From Euborellia annulipes (taxonomy: Eukaryota; Arthropoda; Insecta; Dermaptera; Anisolabididae), in assembly GCA_023213315.1 (NCBI GenBank), contig JAKCPI010006031.1, positions 28,027-92,026 on the forward strand: 64,000 nt of DNA. Direction: 5' to 3'. Positions 1 through 15,100 of this stretch are shown in pieces. Made by a program: the position numbers and the translations under genes. How positions within the stretch are numbered: position 1 is the stretch's first letter; every line of letters begins with the position of its first letter. The notes beneath the pieces were generated by a model that saw only the letters and a program-made list of their open reading frames with translations, ran no database searches and was not told the origin of the DNA.

Positions 1-100
1 TAAGCATTGTTACGAAATCAATCTACTGTGTGCATGCATCTACATCGTTTGAATATTTTCTTGTTTAATGATTAAAAAATAAAAACTGAAAAATTTTTAC

Positions 101-3100
101 CATTTTCTTGTAAAACCTCCAAAAGAAATGTCGAGTCTAGCGCTTGGGAAATTAACGTTTGAATATAAATATCGAAATTTTCTTGGAATGAAGTAAATTC
201 AGACATCTTAGCAGCTAGGGCCTCTGAATCTTGAGTTGCAGTGAAGAGATCATCTTCATGTTGATATTCGACAATTGTTTCTGCTCGATTTTGAAATCGA
301 TAGCGCACTTTAATTTTTTGGTATAAATTTTTATTTTGTTGTGTCCAACTAGAATACTGGCAAAAAACAAAAATGACAAATTTATTAATTAAGATTAAAG
401 ACAATTAAAAAAAGGAAGTTGCATCTTAATCGATTTTGATCTCATTGGCATGGATGGCATCTATCAATCAGAAGGATTTATGCAAGAAAGATAATAGCAT
501 TGTCTTTTCCCTTTTATTCTCCTAAACATTTGGGCTAAAACACGGAGAATATTTTTTTATAACGGGCCGATAGAGAGAATCAGAGTGCAAAGTTAAACTC
601 AGTTCCAGTAAGAATGTTAATAATTTATTGTACCATTTAAAGAGCAAGTTTATGAGAAAAAAGGTCAATTGATGGGATGTGGCTGCGAAATATCAATGAG
701 ATGAGGGCAGCGCGCCCAGAAGAACTTGCGCCCGGGGCCAAGGTTATAATTTGCACCCCCTAGAGCGGGCGCTCTTGCCGGACGACTCGAGATAAATAAT
801 ACATTGTAAATATTCCTTCTAATAATAATAATACTTAATATTATTTTTAGATAAATTTGTTAATTTTTGTCTTCATTACAAGCATTATTATGAATAATAC
901 AATTTTGTTTGTAAAAATATAAACACTGCCAGTGCCAGCGCCCCTTTCTTTAATGCCCCCTAGCCCCCCCCCCCCCCCACTTGTTGCGACACTGAATGAG
1001 ATGGGATGGATGTGAAGGGCAGCAGCTTCTATTGAGTAAAACAGACTCCTTAAACAAAACGTTTCGGTTTTGTGCCATCTTAGGGTCTTTTTGGAAATAG
1101 AATTGTCACATGTCATCCCCCCCCCCCACCTTCCTTCTTTACGGTATATAGCCCTGAATTAAAGAGATATTAAAAAATCGATCAAGAATATATTAATGAA
1201 ATAAAATTTAAAAAAAGGAGAAATTAATATTATTAAAATAATAATTTGAATTTTATATAATTTCTTAATTCAAAAAAATAAAAATCTTAACTTCCTCTGT
1301 CTGAAAAGACGATATTTCATTTTTTAAATAACGGAACGCAGTCGAAATCTCTAGCAAAGTGTGTGGCGCCATTTGGGGGGGGGGGGAGGCATTTGCCCCC
1401 CCCCCTTCAAGGGCTCTGATTTTTATAAAATTTTATATTATTCTAAATAAAATATTTCAAAATATTCAAAATACTATTTGTAAGTAAATTTTAAGAAAAA
1501 AAATGTTTGCCCCCCCCCCCCAAAGAAAAAGTTGAAATGACGCCACTGAGCAAAGTTAATGAACCGAGAGCAATAAATAATTAAAAGAACATTTGCTAAT
1601 ATTAATTTTTCACCCACTGCAATAAAATCAAATATTTCTGACAATTATGCAAAAACTGACGGTTCAAGGTCAAACGAATAAAGCGATAGATAAAAAAGTA
1701 AAAATAAATTAAATTTTATAAAGACAGAGCAATTTCCGGACAGAGGAGGTAAAATTTATAAAGAAAGAAAGAAAGAAAAGAAGAGAAATAAAATTTGATG
1801 GCTTTATTTGTTAAAGAATGAGGAAAAAAAAAATGAAAAAAAATTTGAGAAAGATACCAAAGATAACATTGATAAAAGATTTTTGAGAATTAATTTTCAT
1901 AAAATATAAATAAAATTTGACAAGAACTTTATTCAATGTCTTTGGTTTCCTTCTCGCTAAATAGATGAGATCGAAGGTTTAAAAAATATTTAAAAAAATT
2001 ACCGTAGAAATATTCTTGTATAAAAGTTCTCCGTTTTTTTTGAAGGTTTCATACTTTTGTAACAAAGATCTGCCATCTATTCGCCAAATAGGAGGATGCT
2101 TTTTGCTTATATCTGACTTGAGAATAACAAACTCGCCAGACTGAATCCAACAAAAAGATATTCAAGTGTTAGTTTGAATGCTCTCTCTGTAATTATTATT
2201 TTATTAATATATATATAAAAAAATGGGATAATAAAAAAAAAAATACCTGGGAAAATCTGGAAATTAAGGCTAAATTTAAATCAAAATTTCTCTTTACGAA
2301 AAAATTTGTAGTGAAAAAAAAAAGTTAGGTTAACGTTAAAAGAAAGGATTGCATTACCATAAAATTGAAGTCATCATCTGATTTATTGAATCTCGAAAGG
2401 ATCGGCGACGAAGTCCTTGAGACTGGAGCCTCTGCAGGCGATTTCTCTTCGACAGCAGCTGCAGCTGGGGCAGGAACAGGTGCCGGAGCAGCTGGAGCTG
2501 GAGTCGGAGCAGCTGGAGCGGCAACAGCAGCGGCGGCGGCGGCGACGTCGACGGCGGCTTCAGGCTCTTCTTCAGATTTTCCTTTCTCTTCTATATTCTG
2601 TGCTGGTTCGATGACTTCCTCTTGCGCTTGCTGTTGTTGGTGCGCCGTTCGTTTTGGTCGGCCTCGTCCTCGTTTTTTAGGTCTACTATCTTCACTTAGA
2701 GTGTCATCATAATCTGTGTCAATTTTTTCAGTCTTTTTGTTTGTTTTCGGTGTAATCGGTGAATGTGAATTGGCCGATTTGTTCATTCGCACCCGTTTCG
2801 AGAGTGGGATGCCGTCATCGGAGGATGCAGCATCCGGGGACCAGGCAGGATCATCCTCTTCTGACTGCGGGGTCGCTTCGGTTTCCTCGCTCTCTTCAAA
2901 ATGCCATTGCCGTAACACCTGCTCGGTTTTTTCTTTCGCCTTCCGTCTCGCTTGTGCTCGTCGGGGCATTTCTGCAATTCAATTGAATTTCTAAATTTAA
3001 TGAAATCCTTATTTTAAGTTGGGAGATTATCCATTTTAAATTAAATACTATTTTGATAAATATCTTTAAAAAGAATATTTATATAAATAAATGCTTGCTC

Positions 3101-6100
3101 ACTAGCGGTTCATTTAAACTCGATGTAAACATAAACACCGAGGCAGCAACAACAAGAGAATGCAAAAATTAAAATACACCCATGTGATTAAATTTTTTGA
3201 AACTAATTTTCTTTTATAAAACCAATAAAATAATGCCAGACACACTCCGAGTGTTTGCATTTGCACCTTCCATTCAATTCGTTGCTAACTACACTACCTA
3301 GAATAAAGGACCGACCGATTGAATGACGTTTTATTTTGTATTGGAAGAGAAAAAAAAACGGTCTAGCTTTTGTTTTCGACTTAATAAAAGATGTTCCCTG
3401 AGGGGTACACAACTTGTGAATAGACTCGACGAGTTATACCCTTTTAAACCCTTTAAGCACATCCGCCTTGCCTTTTCCCTCCCCATCGAGGGTCAAGGAC
3501 ACCTCGCTCTCTCTCTCTCTCCTTTTTACTTGCTTGTTCAGGGTAAAGGAAGTATTCTAATCGCCTAAAATTTCAGGGTCAAATTTCAAAGAAAATATCT
3601 ATTTTGACTAGTTTCGTTGTTGCGGCCTGCACAGTCGGCGCCATAGGTGCCTTAAGAATTTTGCATAACTCAAAAACGGAAAGTTGAAATTTTGTATTTA
3701 ATTTAGATACATAAACATCTATAATGCGCGTCAAAAAACCTAACATTTTTTCTTTTTTAAGGGTGTAGTAGCGGCTTCTAAACGTACTTTAAAAATTAAT
3801 TTTTTTGTTATCAAGCTAATACACAAAAACAATCTGTCCCAATAATCTAATAAATATAGGCCAGATATAGGCCAAAAGGGGATCAGCTGTTAGACTAGCC
3901 TGCCATCTATTGCAAGAATGCTGAACTAATTTGACAGTTGAATTTTAAATAAATCATCTAAGCTAATTTTAAAAATTTCTTAATTAATATGTGATTAATA
4001 ATAACAATAAATTCATTTTTTAAATTTTAAAAAAATTCAAGATTATTGGTACAGATTGTTTTTTTGTATTTGCTTGATAACAAAAAAATTAATTACGATA
4101 ATTTTTTAATAAGTCATTAAAAGAATTATAGCTCGATGTCCCAATAATCTCTTATGAATTTAATTTATTGAAAAAAATTCCTTATAATAGTCTAGTTTTT
4201 TTAAAGTACGTTTAGAAGTCCTTCCTGAACCCCCCTAATATGAAATATTTTAAACATTTCTAAGTAAATTTAACACAAATACAAATCAATTTAAAATTTG
4301 ACAGTTTTGTCTTATTTTTATTTATTAAAATGATATGGATTTATGTAAATTTACTTAAACCTAGTACACATCTAGCAAGAAAGTTGAGGGACAAGTCTCA
4401 GGGAAATTGCGCAACATTTTTTCCGTGTTGCGAGGAGTCGCGAGACAAAAGTCGCTTGATTTTTGTCTCCCATTCGAAATAGGATGCAAGAGACAAAAGT
4501 CGCGAGACAAACTGCAGTTATTTCTTGTTATTTGAAACTTATTTGAGGGGTCAGTATATTTTTTTGGCCTCGGGACATTATTTCTCCCTCTAACCAGAGG
4601 CCATAGGGGTATATTATTACTTTGTTGAAATTAAAGTTGATAAATAAATTATTTTTTATTAAAGGCTTAGATGACTAATTGAAAATTCTCGATTTCATAT
4701 TAAAATATTATATTTAAAAATAAAATTTAGATCAAAAATAAAATATTTTAAATATTTCTGCGCTGCAAATGGGTATCGAGGTGTGGGCGCGCGACTTTAT
4801 CCCGCAACATCTAGATAGGGACAATGAATGTCTCAACAGTCGCGAGACTAAGAATTAAGCTACGATTGAAGAATAAGATAAATATATGAAAAGCAAAATT
4901 AATTAATCAATTAATATTTTCTCCAGCTTTCTTAATTATTATTAAGAAGAAATTTTGATTTTGTTCACTTTGGAAAACATTGAAAAAAGTGTAATGAAAA
5001 AGAGACCAGAGATTTTAATTAAACTAGAATTTGGCTAAATTTAGAAAATGTTTATTTGGAGTAATGACTGCAAGGGCACATTAGAGATTAGAGATTAAAG
5101 ATTAGAGCCCAACATTCGCTCACTAAATTTATTTGCCTGTCTCTTTTTCTTTCCACCATTAAATACGTTAAGTCTCGCAATTGGACCGGCGGCGAAATTT
5201 TCTTTGAAAAGTAAAATTGAAAGTAAAAATGAATAATAAATTACCTTCTTCGGACATTTTTTTCTTTTTCTGCGATTTCCTTTTAGTTTCTTTATGCCGT
5301 TTGATTTTGCCATTTGTAGAATTCGCTGCATCTGCCTTCGGGGTGGTCGTATCATTATCTTCTTCTGAAATTGGATTTTTATTGTTAGATTTAATAGTGC
5401 GAGATTTTCGTCTTTTTTTTTTATTTTTGTCCTCTTCAGAGTTGTAATCGTCGTCCTCACTTGTTGAACTATGATTACTTGGACTCAAGTCACTACTACT
5501 GGTACTTGCAAATCGATTACGTTTTTTATCATTGTGCTTTGGTAAAGGAAAGTAACGAGGGTCGTCCTGAGGGTCGTAGAGTGGATCAGATGATGATTTT
5601 TTACTATCTTTACCATTCTGAGAATCAGATTTTGTGCTTTCGCTGGGCGTCTTGACGGGAGTGTTGAAGAGTTCCGAAGGTACGATGGGACGGGTGTAGG
5701 CCTTTCTTGAATGCCATGACGTTGTTGTCGATGACTGAGGGTCTCCCCCCTAAAAACAAGTTTATTTATAACAAACAAATTAATTTTATTTCATAAATGA
5801 AAGAAATACCTTTAAAAATTTTAAGTAACAATCTATATATCCATTATTAGAATTATTTAATGAGAAATTCTCAGGACGAAAGACATCGTAAGATCTAAGA
5901 TAAGAGAGTTCTTCTTCTATTTTCGGAACCGAAACGCGATTCATTGACGAAGAGGATTTTGGTCTTTGAGCTGGCAAATCAGAAGCAGACGTAGCAGCAC
6001 CTGCAGGCTCAACGAGCTGCCTTTTAGGATATGGAGGTGGGGGCTTCAAGTGGGCAATCTCCTCACTCCTAGTCGAATGAGATTCCGGAAGAGGATGGAC

Positions 6101-9100
6101 TCCTGGGGGTGTAATCTCAGGATTGTATTGATAAGGATTCGTTGAGTGATAATACGATTGGGGCTGAGGGTGGATTAATGGCGCAACGTGTGCCTGAGAT
6201 TGTCCTTGAAGTTGAGATGAGGTAGAAGCAACGGAAGAACCGGGAAAATAAGAAGGACCATTTGGAGGGGCAGCTACTCCATAAGGGGACGAAGGAGGCT
6301 GTGAAGGAGGCGGGTAGGCAGCCTGAGACAGCAGATTCAGACCTGTAAAAAAAAAAGTTCATTTGAACATTTCTAAACAAAAGCCTTTTGGTTTTTAATA
6401 TTCATTCAAGCATAGGCTGCGGATTCAACGAGCTGAGTTTTGAACCCCCCCCCCCCCCCCGGTAGCATTCAAGTGGTTAGTCATCGTACCATTTAAATAA
6501 AAAATAAAGAACGTTTTTATTAGGAATTTTGTATCTAAATTTTACTAACTTGTAAGCAATATTTTGAGCATTTTCTCTTAATTGTTTGTTTTGTCAAGTT
6601 TACTTGAAGATGCCTAAAATTGAATTGTAAATTGCTGTGAAATATAAATTCGGCAGAATAGTATCTTAAATATTTTCCGAGATCTATATATTTTAATAAG
6701 ATATTAGGATTCAAAATAACTCGATTCCGACTTTAACTGAGTCATAGATTTATTTAACAAGAGTGTAGGATTTTTGTTGGTGAGACCACCGGGAGTCGAA
6801 CCCAGGATCTCTAGCTGTCCATTGCATTCTGGTGGCCTGGTGCATTGGACAGCACACCGAGCCCCGGAAAGGCTGGAGATCCTGGGTTCGATTCCCGGTA
6901 GTTTAACCAACAAAAATCATACAGTCTGGTTAAAGAAAAATATCTGATCAAATAGCCAATTACACAAATTAATGGGAAATTTTAATTTTAATCATTTTAC
7001 ACCTAACGTAAGTTGATTATTTTCTTCAATCCGGCAATGCTTATTCATATTTCATATAAAAATTAAATAAATTTTGTTAGTTTTAATTGAATAATTTAAA
7101 ATCGATTAGAATTATTTATTATGCCAACAAATATTTAATAGTATTTAGAGATGAAAAGAAAATAATTGAAAGTGAAATTAAATTGAATTACAAACCTGAA
7201 TAGTTAGAAGAAAATTCCTCTCTTGTTAAATTGTGAGGAGTCAATAACATTAAAATCAATTAATTTGAAGTTTGTTTTTTCAAAAGTATCATTTATATTT
7301 GAACGGAAAGCAGAAAAAATGAAAATGAATTCGAAATAGAAAAAAAGAAAGGTTAACGAACGCCTCCCTTGGATGTTTTCAAATAAATCGATCACTTATT
7401 GAATATTTGAGGCAATTTGCGAATTAAATGAAAAAGAAAATGAATTTCAATGAACTGGATAAAGATCGTTTAAACAAACTTTTGTGCAAATTCTGCTTTT
7501 GTTTAAGTAAAAGAGCAAAGGAGAATTTTATTTACATAGCAAAGCAATTGTCAAAATTGAGGTTAGAGCCAGAAGCGAACCGCCAGAAAAAATTATTTTT
7601 TTAAATCTTATAAAATTTACCAAAAATATTTAAATTTATTTGAAAAAAATTTTAATTAAAATAAATAATAATTTAAAGTTTCAATAATTTATTGATTTAC
7701 AAATTAAATAAATGCTTCATCGCGCATCTCTCAGAAAGCGGGAAATTTAAATTTATTTAAAGTGAGGTTAAAAACAACAAAGAATAATGCTGGAAAAGAT
7801 TTTCTTATAATTCTAAAGTTTTTGACAATTAAAGAAAAAAAATCTGGTGTGACTGATCGCACAGCACACAACTTTCTCTTTTTTTTTTTTTTTTTTTGTT
7901 TGTTAAAAAACATTCACACTCACATTCATACAGTCTTTTCGGCAACCAGGGCCGCAGACAGAGGGGGGCAGGGGGGCTATACCCCGGGGCAGGGGGGCTA
8001 TATCCCCTGGGCCCGGGCCCTTTGCGTTCCAACCTTAAAATTCTAATAAAAAATCATTTTTATGGTTAAAATTTCAATAAAAAAATCATATTCGTGAAAT
8101 TTTTTCCTGAAGGGCCGGGCTCAAATCTTAAAAGTTTTAATTAAAAAAAAATCATTTTTTTTAAATTTTTTTCCTGAGGGGACCCGGGCCCTTTAAGCCC
8201 AAAGCCAGTTATAATATTTTACAAGTCTCAGGATAGCTAAAACGCTAAAAAAACGCAGATTTCAGTGTCTAATTTTCAAAAAATTTTCCATACCCCCAGA
8301 CCCCCCGGTAGTCGTCTGTCCGGATAAATTATGGTAACCCTATGTTTAGGAAATTTTGAAAAATTTTTAAATAACTTTTTTATTTAAATAAATATTGTTA
8401 AGCTATGTATAACTGTTTCAAAAATGTTGTCAAAAACTGTAAAAAATTGTTGGCATGAAGGCCACAAATAGACTTTTACATATTAAAAAAAACTTTAAGG
8501 GTGGGTGGATGGGGGGGGGGGGCGTATTATTATGTAGCCCCGGGGCCCGTCAAGTCTGTCTGCGGCCCTGTCGGCAACTTAGGCCATTTAAGACTTTACG
8601 ATAACCGTTGTAATGTATATATCTTTTGGATAAGATATATATTTAGTTCCCCAAAGCCCCTTAGTTACAAACTTGAACACTTGCATTTCATAAGTAAAAC
8701 AATTGAACACACACACACAGACAGACAGACAGACCATGTCGCGAAAACCACTTTTTTGGACTCAGGGGACCTCAAAACGTGAAGATCCATCAAAATCTCG
8801 ACATCGAATTTTTGACATGAATCCAATACTTTCTCTCTATATATATATTACATTTATACATAGGTAAGAGAAAGTAATACCTACAACATTTCATAAAAAT
8901 TGGAAAGAATTTTCTAAAATGTTAAAAAGTTAAGGTGAGCCATTTTTGAATCGAAATTAACATGCAAATCCCCATATGGGGATTTAACAGTGGAAGAGCT
9001 GAAAAATGAATTTGAAAAATCTGAAATACATCAGTAAAGTGAACTTCGAACAATTTTCACCAAAGATTTTACTGATATACTTTTTAAGGGGCATCTAAAA

Positions 9101-12100
9101 AAATAGTTGATTTAAGAATTTTAATCAAAATGGATAAACATTTTAAACTCCTTTACCCTGGCAACCATTTCTCCTATCTTTCCTATGAAGTACAAGAGTA
9201 AAGTGTGCTTCAGAAGATTTCAAGGGCAAAATGAGAATATACATTTTAAAGAGCATCTAAAAAATAATTGAGTCATGAATTTTACTCAAAATCTTTGGAG
9301 TGGACATTGAGAAAATGGAAAAAAAAATGAAGAAGTACATCAGCAAAGTACTAGTACTTTCTGGGCGACTTTGATTATAAGCATATTTTCACGACTTGGA
9401 TGGGTGCTTAACTTAAATATAAAATTTCAACCTCCTAGCTCAATTCCTTCATGCTTTAAATTGCACGCACACACACCACTTTTTTGAAGACAGGGGACAG
9501 GAGACCTCAAAACGTGTATTTCCATCAAAATCTCGACATCGAATTTTTGACATGAATCCAATTCTTTCTCTTTATATATATCGCCTGTTGAGAATGCTGA
9601 GTGGCGAAAGTGCGAAATTGAACAATTAGAGAAGGGCGTTTGAAAGTTTTATAAACATATGAGATTAAAATAGCCGGGCAACAAATCAAGAGCAAAGAAT
9701 GGAAATATTTGGCACTCAAAAGAGAGACGTTTTAGCTACGTTTGCTAGGCTCAACTCAAAAATTGAAATTTCGGATTTTCGCCACTCAGCAGGCGATATA
9801 TAGGTAAGAGAAAGTAAAAAATTTATTATATAAATATTTGAAACAAAATTTAATATTTTAGCAGATTTAAATTTATTTATCTGAATAATATTTTTAGTTT
9901 AAAAAAATTCTAAATTTAAGTTTTTTATGTGCCAATTTCTGCCCGTGTCAGCTAGAGTTGGCAAATTGCCGAGGCGAGAGCAGCAAAAACAAAAAATTTG
10001 CCGACCCCCCAGCCCTGGCTAATGCCTCCTTTGCGACGGTGATTATTTAATTTTATGTGATTTAAGTGCAAATCTGTTTCATGTGTATCTATATTTATAC
10101 TTCAATCACATAAAATGTAATAAATAGTCTATTTATTATCTAATCAGATTCTTTATATGTGAGGTAAAAAATAAAAATAATATCATTTTTTGTAAAAGAA
10201 TTGGAATTATTGCCCTACCATCTGTAAAGACGAAGGGCCTGCGACTAAAAAAACCATCAAGACTAAATAAATGTTTTATTTGAAATAAATTATAGCCGAT
10301 TTTTGGGGGCCACAGGTAAAACAAAATTGCCTCCATCAATGTCACTTTGCAGGTTGACTTGTAAGTTTCCTTCTGGTGCTTTTTTATAGCAGGATCGAAC
10401 GCTGGAGAGGAGAATTGTTTAATTAAAAGACAAATCTTTTTCAGAGACTTTTTTGCTTAACGAATGGATGCATCTTTTGTCTAGATTTATTAAAATAAAA
10501 TGCAATATATTGTCAATCTATTACAATCATAAGATGCTTTCTTTTTTTATATAACCTCTTACATCAATTGTTTTAGTTTTTGATTATCAAAAATATATAT
10601 ATATACACAAAAACATGTATAAAAAAAGTAAGCATCATATGATTGTAATAGATTGATAATATATTGCATTTTATTTTAATAAATCTAGACAAAAGATGCA
10701 TCCATTCGTTAACCAAAAAGTCTCTGAAAAAGATTTGTCTTTTAATTAAACAATTCTCCTCTGACAAAACAATTTATCGCTGTGATGTTATATTATTAAT
10801 AAGAGGGAAGAAATGAGAGTTTTTTCTTTTTTTTATTTATTCAATTCACACAGCTGACGTTTCGGTACCTTTTTTGAACCATCTTCAGGGCCAGCGAAAG
10901 TCGTTATGGAGGTGTCATAGTGGATTTTATACATTGTTGAACAAACTCTTATATATATATTACTATACACTATGCCACTTTCATAATGACTTTTCGCCAA
11001 CTCTGAAGATAGTTCAAGCACGGAACCGAAACGTCAGCAATAAATAAAAAAATAAAAAACTTTAGCTGCATCTCTCATTTCTTCCCTCTTATTAATAAAA
11101 TTCTCCTCTCCAGCGTTCCATCCTGCTATAAAAAAAACACCAGAAGGAAACTGCAAGTCAACTTACAAATAATAATTTAGATACAGGTGTCACAATAAAT
11201 TAATATTAATACAGTAATATAATAAACAATAAATATAAACAAATACCTTGATTTTGCGTGGCGTTCCATCTCTCGTAATCGTTATAATAAGTTGGGTTCG
11301 GCGCAATGCTGCTGTTAGACGGCATAAAAGAATTCACCGGGTTGTGATGCGCCAGTGGAGGAATTCTCGTTTCGTTAGTACTAAAATAATCTTCAGTTTT
11401 ACTTTTTCTTCTTTTTGAATGCGATTTACTTGACCGTGTTGACGACAAATTCTTTATTGTCTCATTATTATTTGGCGAAATTGAACAAGAAGTCTAAAAA
11501 CAAAATAATGTTTGAAAACTTTACATAATTGCAAAAAAGAAAAATCAAAAATTAGTTTTGTGTTCTCCAGAGTGGAATAAATAAAAAACATTGGATTCGA
11601 GATAGATCTACTAGGCATTTTTGATTTATTAAAATTCACCTGATTTTGTGATTGTGGCGGCGAGTCGTAATAATTTTGAGTCTGATTTCTTAATTGATGC
11701 GTTTCCGGCGTTGCAGGATTTGATTGCGAGTTGTGATTCAATCCTTGGTGAGAAGATGGAGTCGGCGGGGGGAGGGGAGGGGGCGGAGGTCGATGTGCAG
11801 AATTTGGATTCAATTCAATCGCAGAAGATGACGACGATGATAAGTTATTAGAATAACTGAAAACAAAACGAAATAACAATTATCCAGAAGAAAAGTCTAA
11901 AAGTTATGGGCTTTTTAGAAAAATATTAAAAACCCCCAGTCAGCTTGAAAGCAAAGTCGTGGGATGATATACCCAGTATATATATATATATATGGGTTGG
12001 GGAAAAAGAAATCCATTATTTATACATGAACTTCAAGACCTTATTTAACATGTTTCGGATTGTCCGATTTGGGGCAAATATGCACCGTTTTGTTCTAAAA

Positions 12101-15100
12101 TTTGTTGCCATTTTATAGGTAGCTTCATAATGCCTCCGTCATAGAGGTCTTGGTCCTTGCAGGCGAAAAACAGCAGAACCTTCCTGGCCGTGAGTCCACC
12201 GTTTAAGCTGCTTGACCGCGCTTTGATCACGATCGTTTTCCGCAAAATGTTGTCGTTTGTGACTCATTTCTGATCCGTTTAAGAAATGGGTCGATTTCAT
12301 TCCGTTTGGGCCAAGGCTTCGCAGATGGAAATTCGATCCATCGTGTTTTTTGGTGTTAATTGGCGTGGCATCCAAACACCAAGCTTCGTTTTGTGTAAAA
12401 GGTTTAAAACTGTTTTATAGCCGATCTTTAGCTCGCGGTGGATGCTACATGCCGGTCGGTCAACTTCGATCATTTCTGTGATTTTATCAACATTTTCGAC
12501 GACGGGCCCGCCTGTGCGAGGTGCTTCTTTAATATTAAAAATACCGGAACGAAATCGACCAAACCAAAATTTCACGTAAATAGCTGTTACAGAATCGGGA
12601 CTATAAACACCATTTACAATTTCAGCCGCCTGGCTTGCATTTTCGCTTTTATCAAAGTAAAACTGTAAAATGTACCGAATTTTTTGTTAGTTGACTTTCA
12701 TTTTTAACACCCTGTAAGTCACAACTGAAAGGACCAAACAAAAAAACAGCAAAAGAACGTCACCTTGCACCTTTACAACGAGCATAAATCTGAAATTGTC
12801 TGTTCGATACTTTACGAGATATCGATCTCAAGTAAAAATAATGGATTACTTTTTCCACAACCTAATTCTATATATATATAAATGAAATGGCAAAAACGTA
12901 TGCATGTATATATGTATGTAAATGTTCTATATAAATATACAATTTTCAATGAATCTATTTGAAATTAAGTACACTTATAGTAAATGGATCTGGGAGTAAC
13001 GTAGTAATAATTTGAATCTCTAAATGTTTCTGGGGAATTAATTATAATCAAATTTCTTCAATATCTGAAAAAAAAACTAGATTATTCTCTTTTTGACAGC
13101 TTTATAACATGATTTATTTGGTATCCAAATGGCTTAAATAAAATCATCGGACTGCCTGGGATCCGAACCCCCGACCCTTGGTAGGCGCGCTACCAACTAC
13201 GCCAAGCCCGGAGGCCCCTATTGCATTTCATGAACTGCCTAACAATTATAGTCACTTCGTGTAACTGACCGACCATTACACGATCTGTCTGCAGTTCATG
13301 AAAAGGGGCTATTTTCACTAATAAGTGTCTACGACAGGGGTGTCAAACTCGTGGCCCACGGCCGCATGCGGCCGAGATGAATACTTTTGCTGCCCATTTA
13401 GAATATTTTAGAATAGTTGAAAATCACCAAAAAAGGTAAAATGATTTTCACGCCGGGGAAAAAATTTTTCGCAAGACGGCAAAAATATTGTTACCGTAAA
13501 AAAAGAAAAATGCTTTTCACTTGGTGGGGGAAAATAAAGCGCAAGCCGGCAAAAATTTCGTTGACAGCGCCCTAGAATTCGACTGCCAAAGGGCCTCCAT
13601 CTTGCTTAATCCGACAGTGCATGTATGGAAGTACTTATCAGTGCGAGTAATTATTATTTTATTATTTTTGCGGCCCACCTAAAGTTAAGCATTGTTTATT
13701 TGGCCCAAGTTAGCTTTTGAATTTGACACCCCTGGTCTACGACATACACTTACATGTTTAAATTTTACCCAGATTGTCATTCAAATTGTATTATTTATCC
13801 GAACCCTATCTGCGCTTTCTCGCCACTTTGCAGAGAATTTAATAAAATAAACAAATGGGAAAGAAAGAGAGAGGGGGGGGGGGGGGGTGGAGTTGTAATT
13901 TCTGAGTGATTAATAATTTACAGAGAAACAAACAAAAGTTGATTCGGCCATGACAATACATAAAATGAGCAATGAAAAACTTGGTATAAAATTGGACTTA
14001 TCAAGAAGGGAGATTTCTTTAGAGAAGAGTAGAAATAAAATTGAATTCCATGCTAGGCTACCTCCTTAAAGAAAAGAAAATTAGTTTCAAACTAGGCCAA
14101 AGTGAATTAAAAGACATTTTGGCATTAATATTTTGAATGTCATGCATAAATACCTTTGTTGAGGGACTGGAGAGGAGATTCCCGTCAGAGGACTCTGATA
14201 GCCAGGAGGTGGATACGAATTGGGAGAGCCATGATTTAAAGGACTTTGCTGGCTATGCACTTGCAAAGGCGATGGTCGTCGTGGCAAAATCATCTCGTTA
14301 TTTGAAGAGGGCATTAAACCATTTGAGTACGGAGACGGAGATGGCGTTTCAGTTAAACTCGGTGACTCGTAATTGCGGTAATTATTCATATATTGAGGCT
14401 GAGGATGTTGAGGCAAAGGTGGCTTTTTAATCACCGAAGTTGTGTTATTATAATGCCTAGGATTGTCCATCATCGCAAAAGAGATCGGCGATGATTGAGA
14501 GCTTGATTGTGACTCAAGACTATCGGGTCGTTCTGGGTAATTGGCGACGCCTTTTGACGAATGAATTTGCGGCGTGGCTGCCACCGATTTGCTTTTAGCA
14601 AACGACGATTGCCGATTATTCACAATACAGGACTGATGTGTCATCTGAGGGACAGGAGTTGAAGGAGTTGGCGTAATCGGCGACGGGACTAACGGAGTCG
14701 GCGGCGGAGGCAAGGCAGGACTTGTTTGCTGGGGATACGCCGACGATGAAGATTTGAAGAAATGCTGCGCGTTGAATGCATTCGATGCTGCCGCCGTTTC
14801 GGCAGCTGCAGCGGCCACTGCAGCTGCAGCCACTGCCGTTGACACCGTCTCATGTGGCAGGATACCAAATGGAGAGCCCTGCTGGGGCCAAGTAGACTGC
14901 AATTAGAATATTTACATAACATTTATATATTTTGGTTTTATAATTTTGTATTAATCGGGTTAATCAATTACTGAAAAACAATTGTTATTAAAAAAAAAAA
15001 AAAACAAAAACTATCGTCAAGATTGTCCAATCTCTTGAAAAAAATTTATAAAAGGAAGAATAAATTAAATACCTGGTATAGGTCGTATACAGAGTGGCTA

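Larger units (their letters stand above)
7835..9835. repeat. composite of dispersed repeats around a hAT insertion
   Basis: The outer sequence matches the composite at 46.0-46.98 kb: a hairpin half (ATCTGGTGTGACTGATCGCA), a CA-rich stretch, then the phrase CCTCAAAACGTGAAGATCC and ends like TAGGTAAGAGAAAGTAA. Inside lie a complete hAT element (7947-8570) and a 221-bp MITE (9581-9801). No intact coding sequence. Confidence 0.5.
10350..11165. mobile_element. nested palindromic element with a pair of hammerhead-like motifs
   Basis: Three inverted repeats are nested or side by side. The outer arms are 10350-10415 and 11099-11165 (CTTCTGGTGCTTTTTTATAG and its inverse). A second inverted repeat is 10403-10560 with 10620-10765. 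The third flanks the hammerhead-like motifs at 10856-10888 (-) and 11003-11035 (+). It sits in a 4.9 kb intron of the PRR12/QSER1-like gene. Confidence 0.65.

Noticed and set aside
2365..2712. Alanine/glycine-rich open frame on the plus strand
   Set aside because: It is the complement of a coding exon of the PRR12/QSER1-like gene; its composition follows from the repetitive codons.
13153..13218. Possible tRNA gene
   Set aside because: A and B boxes are present, but the same head recurs with a fixed non-tRNA tail at 31.9 and 46.7 kb, so it is a SINE.
14137..14430. Open frame on the plus strand, 97 codons
   Set aside because: Antisense shadow of exon 2 of the PRR12/QSER1-like gene.
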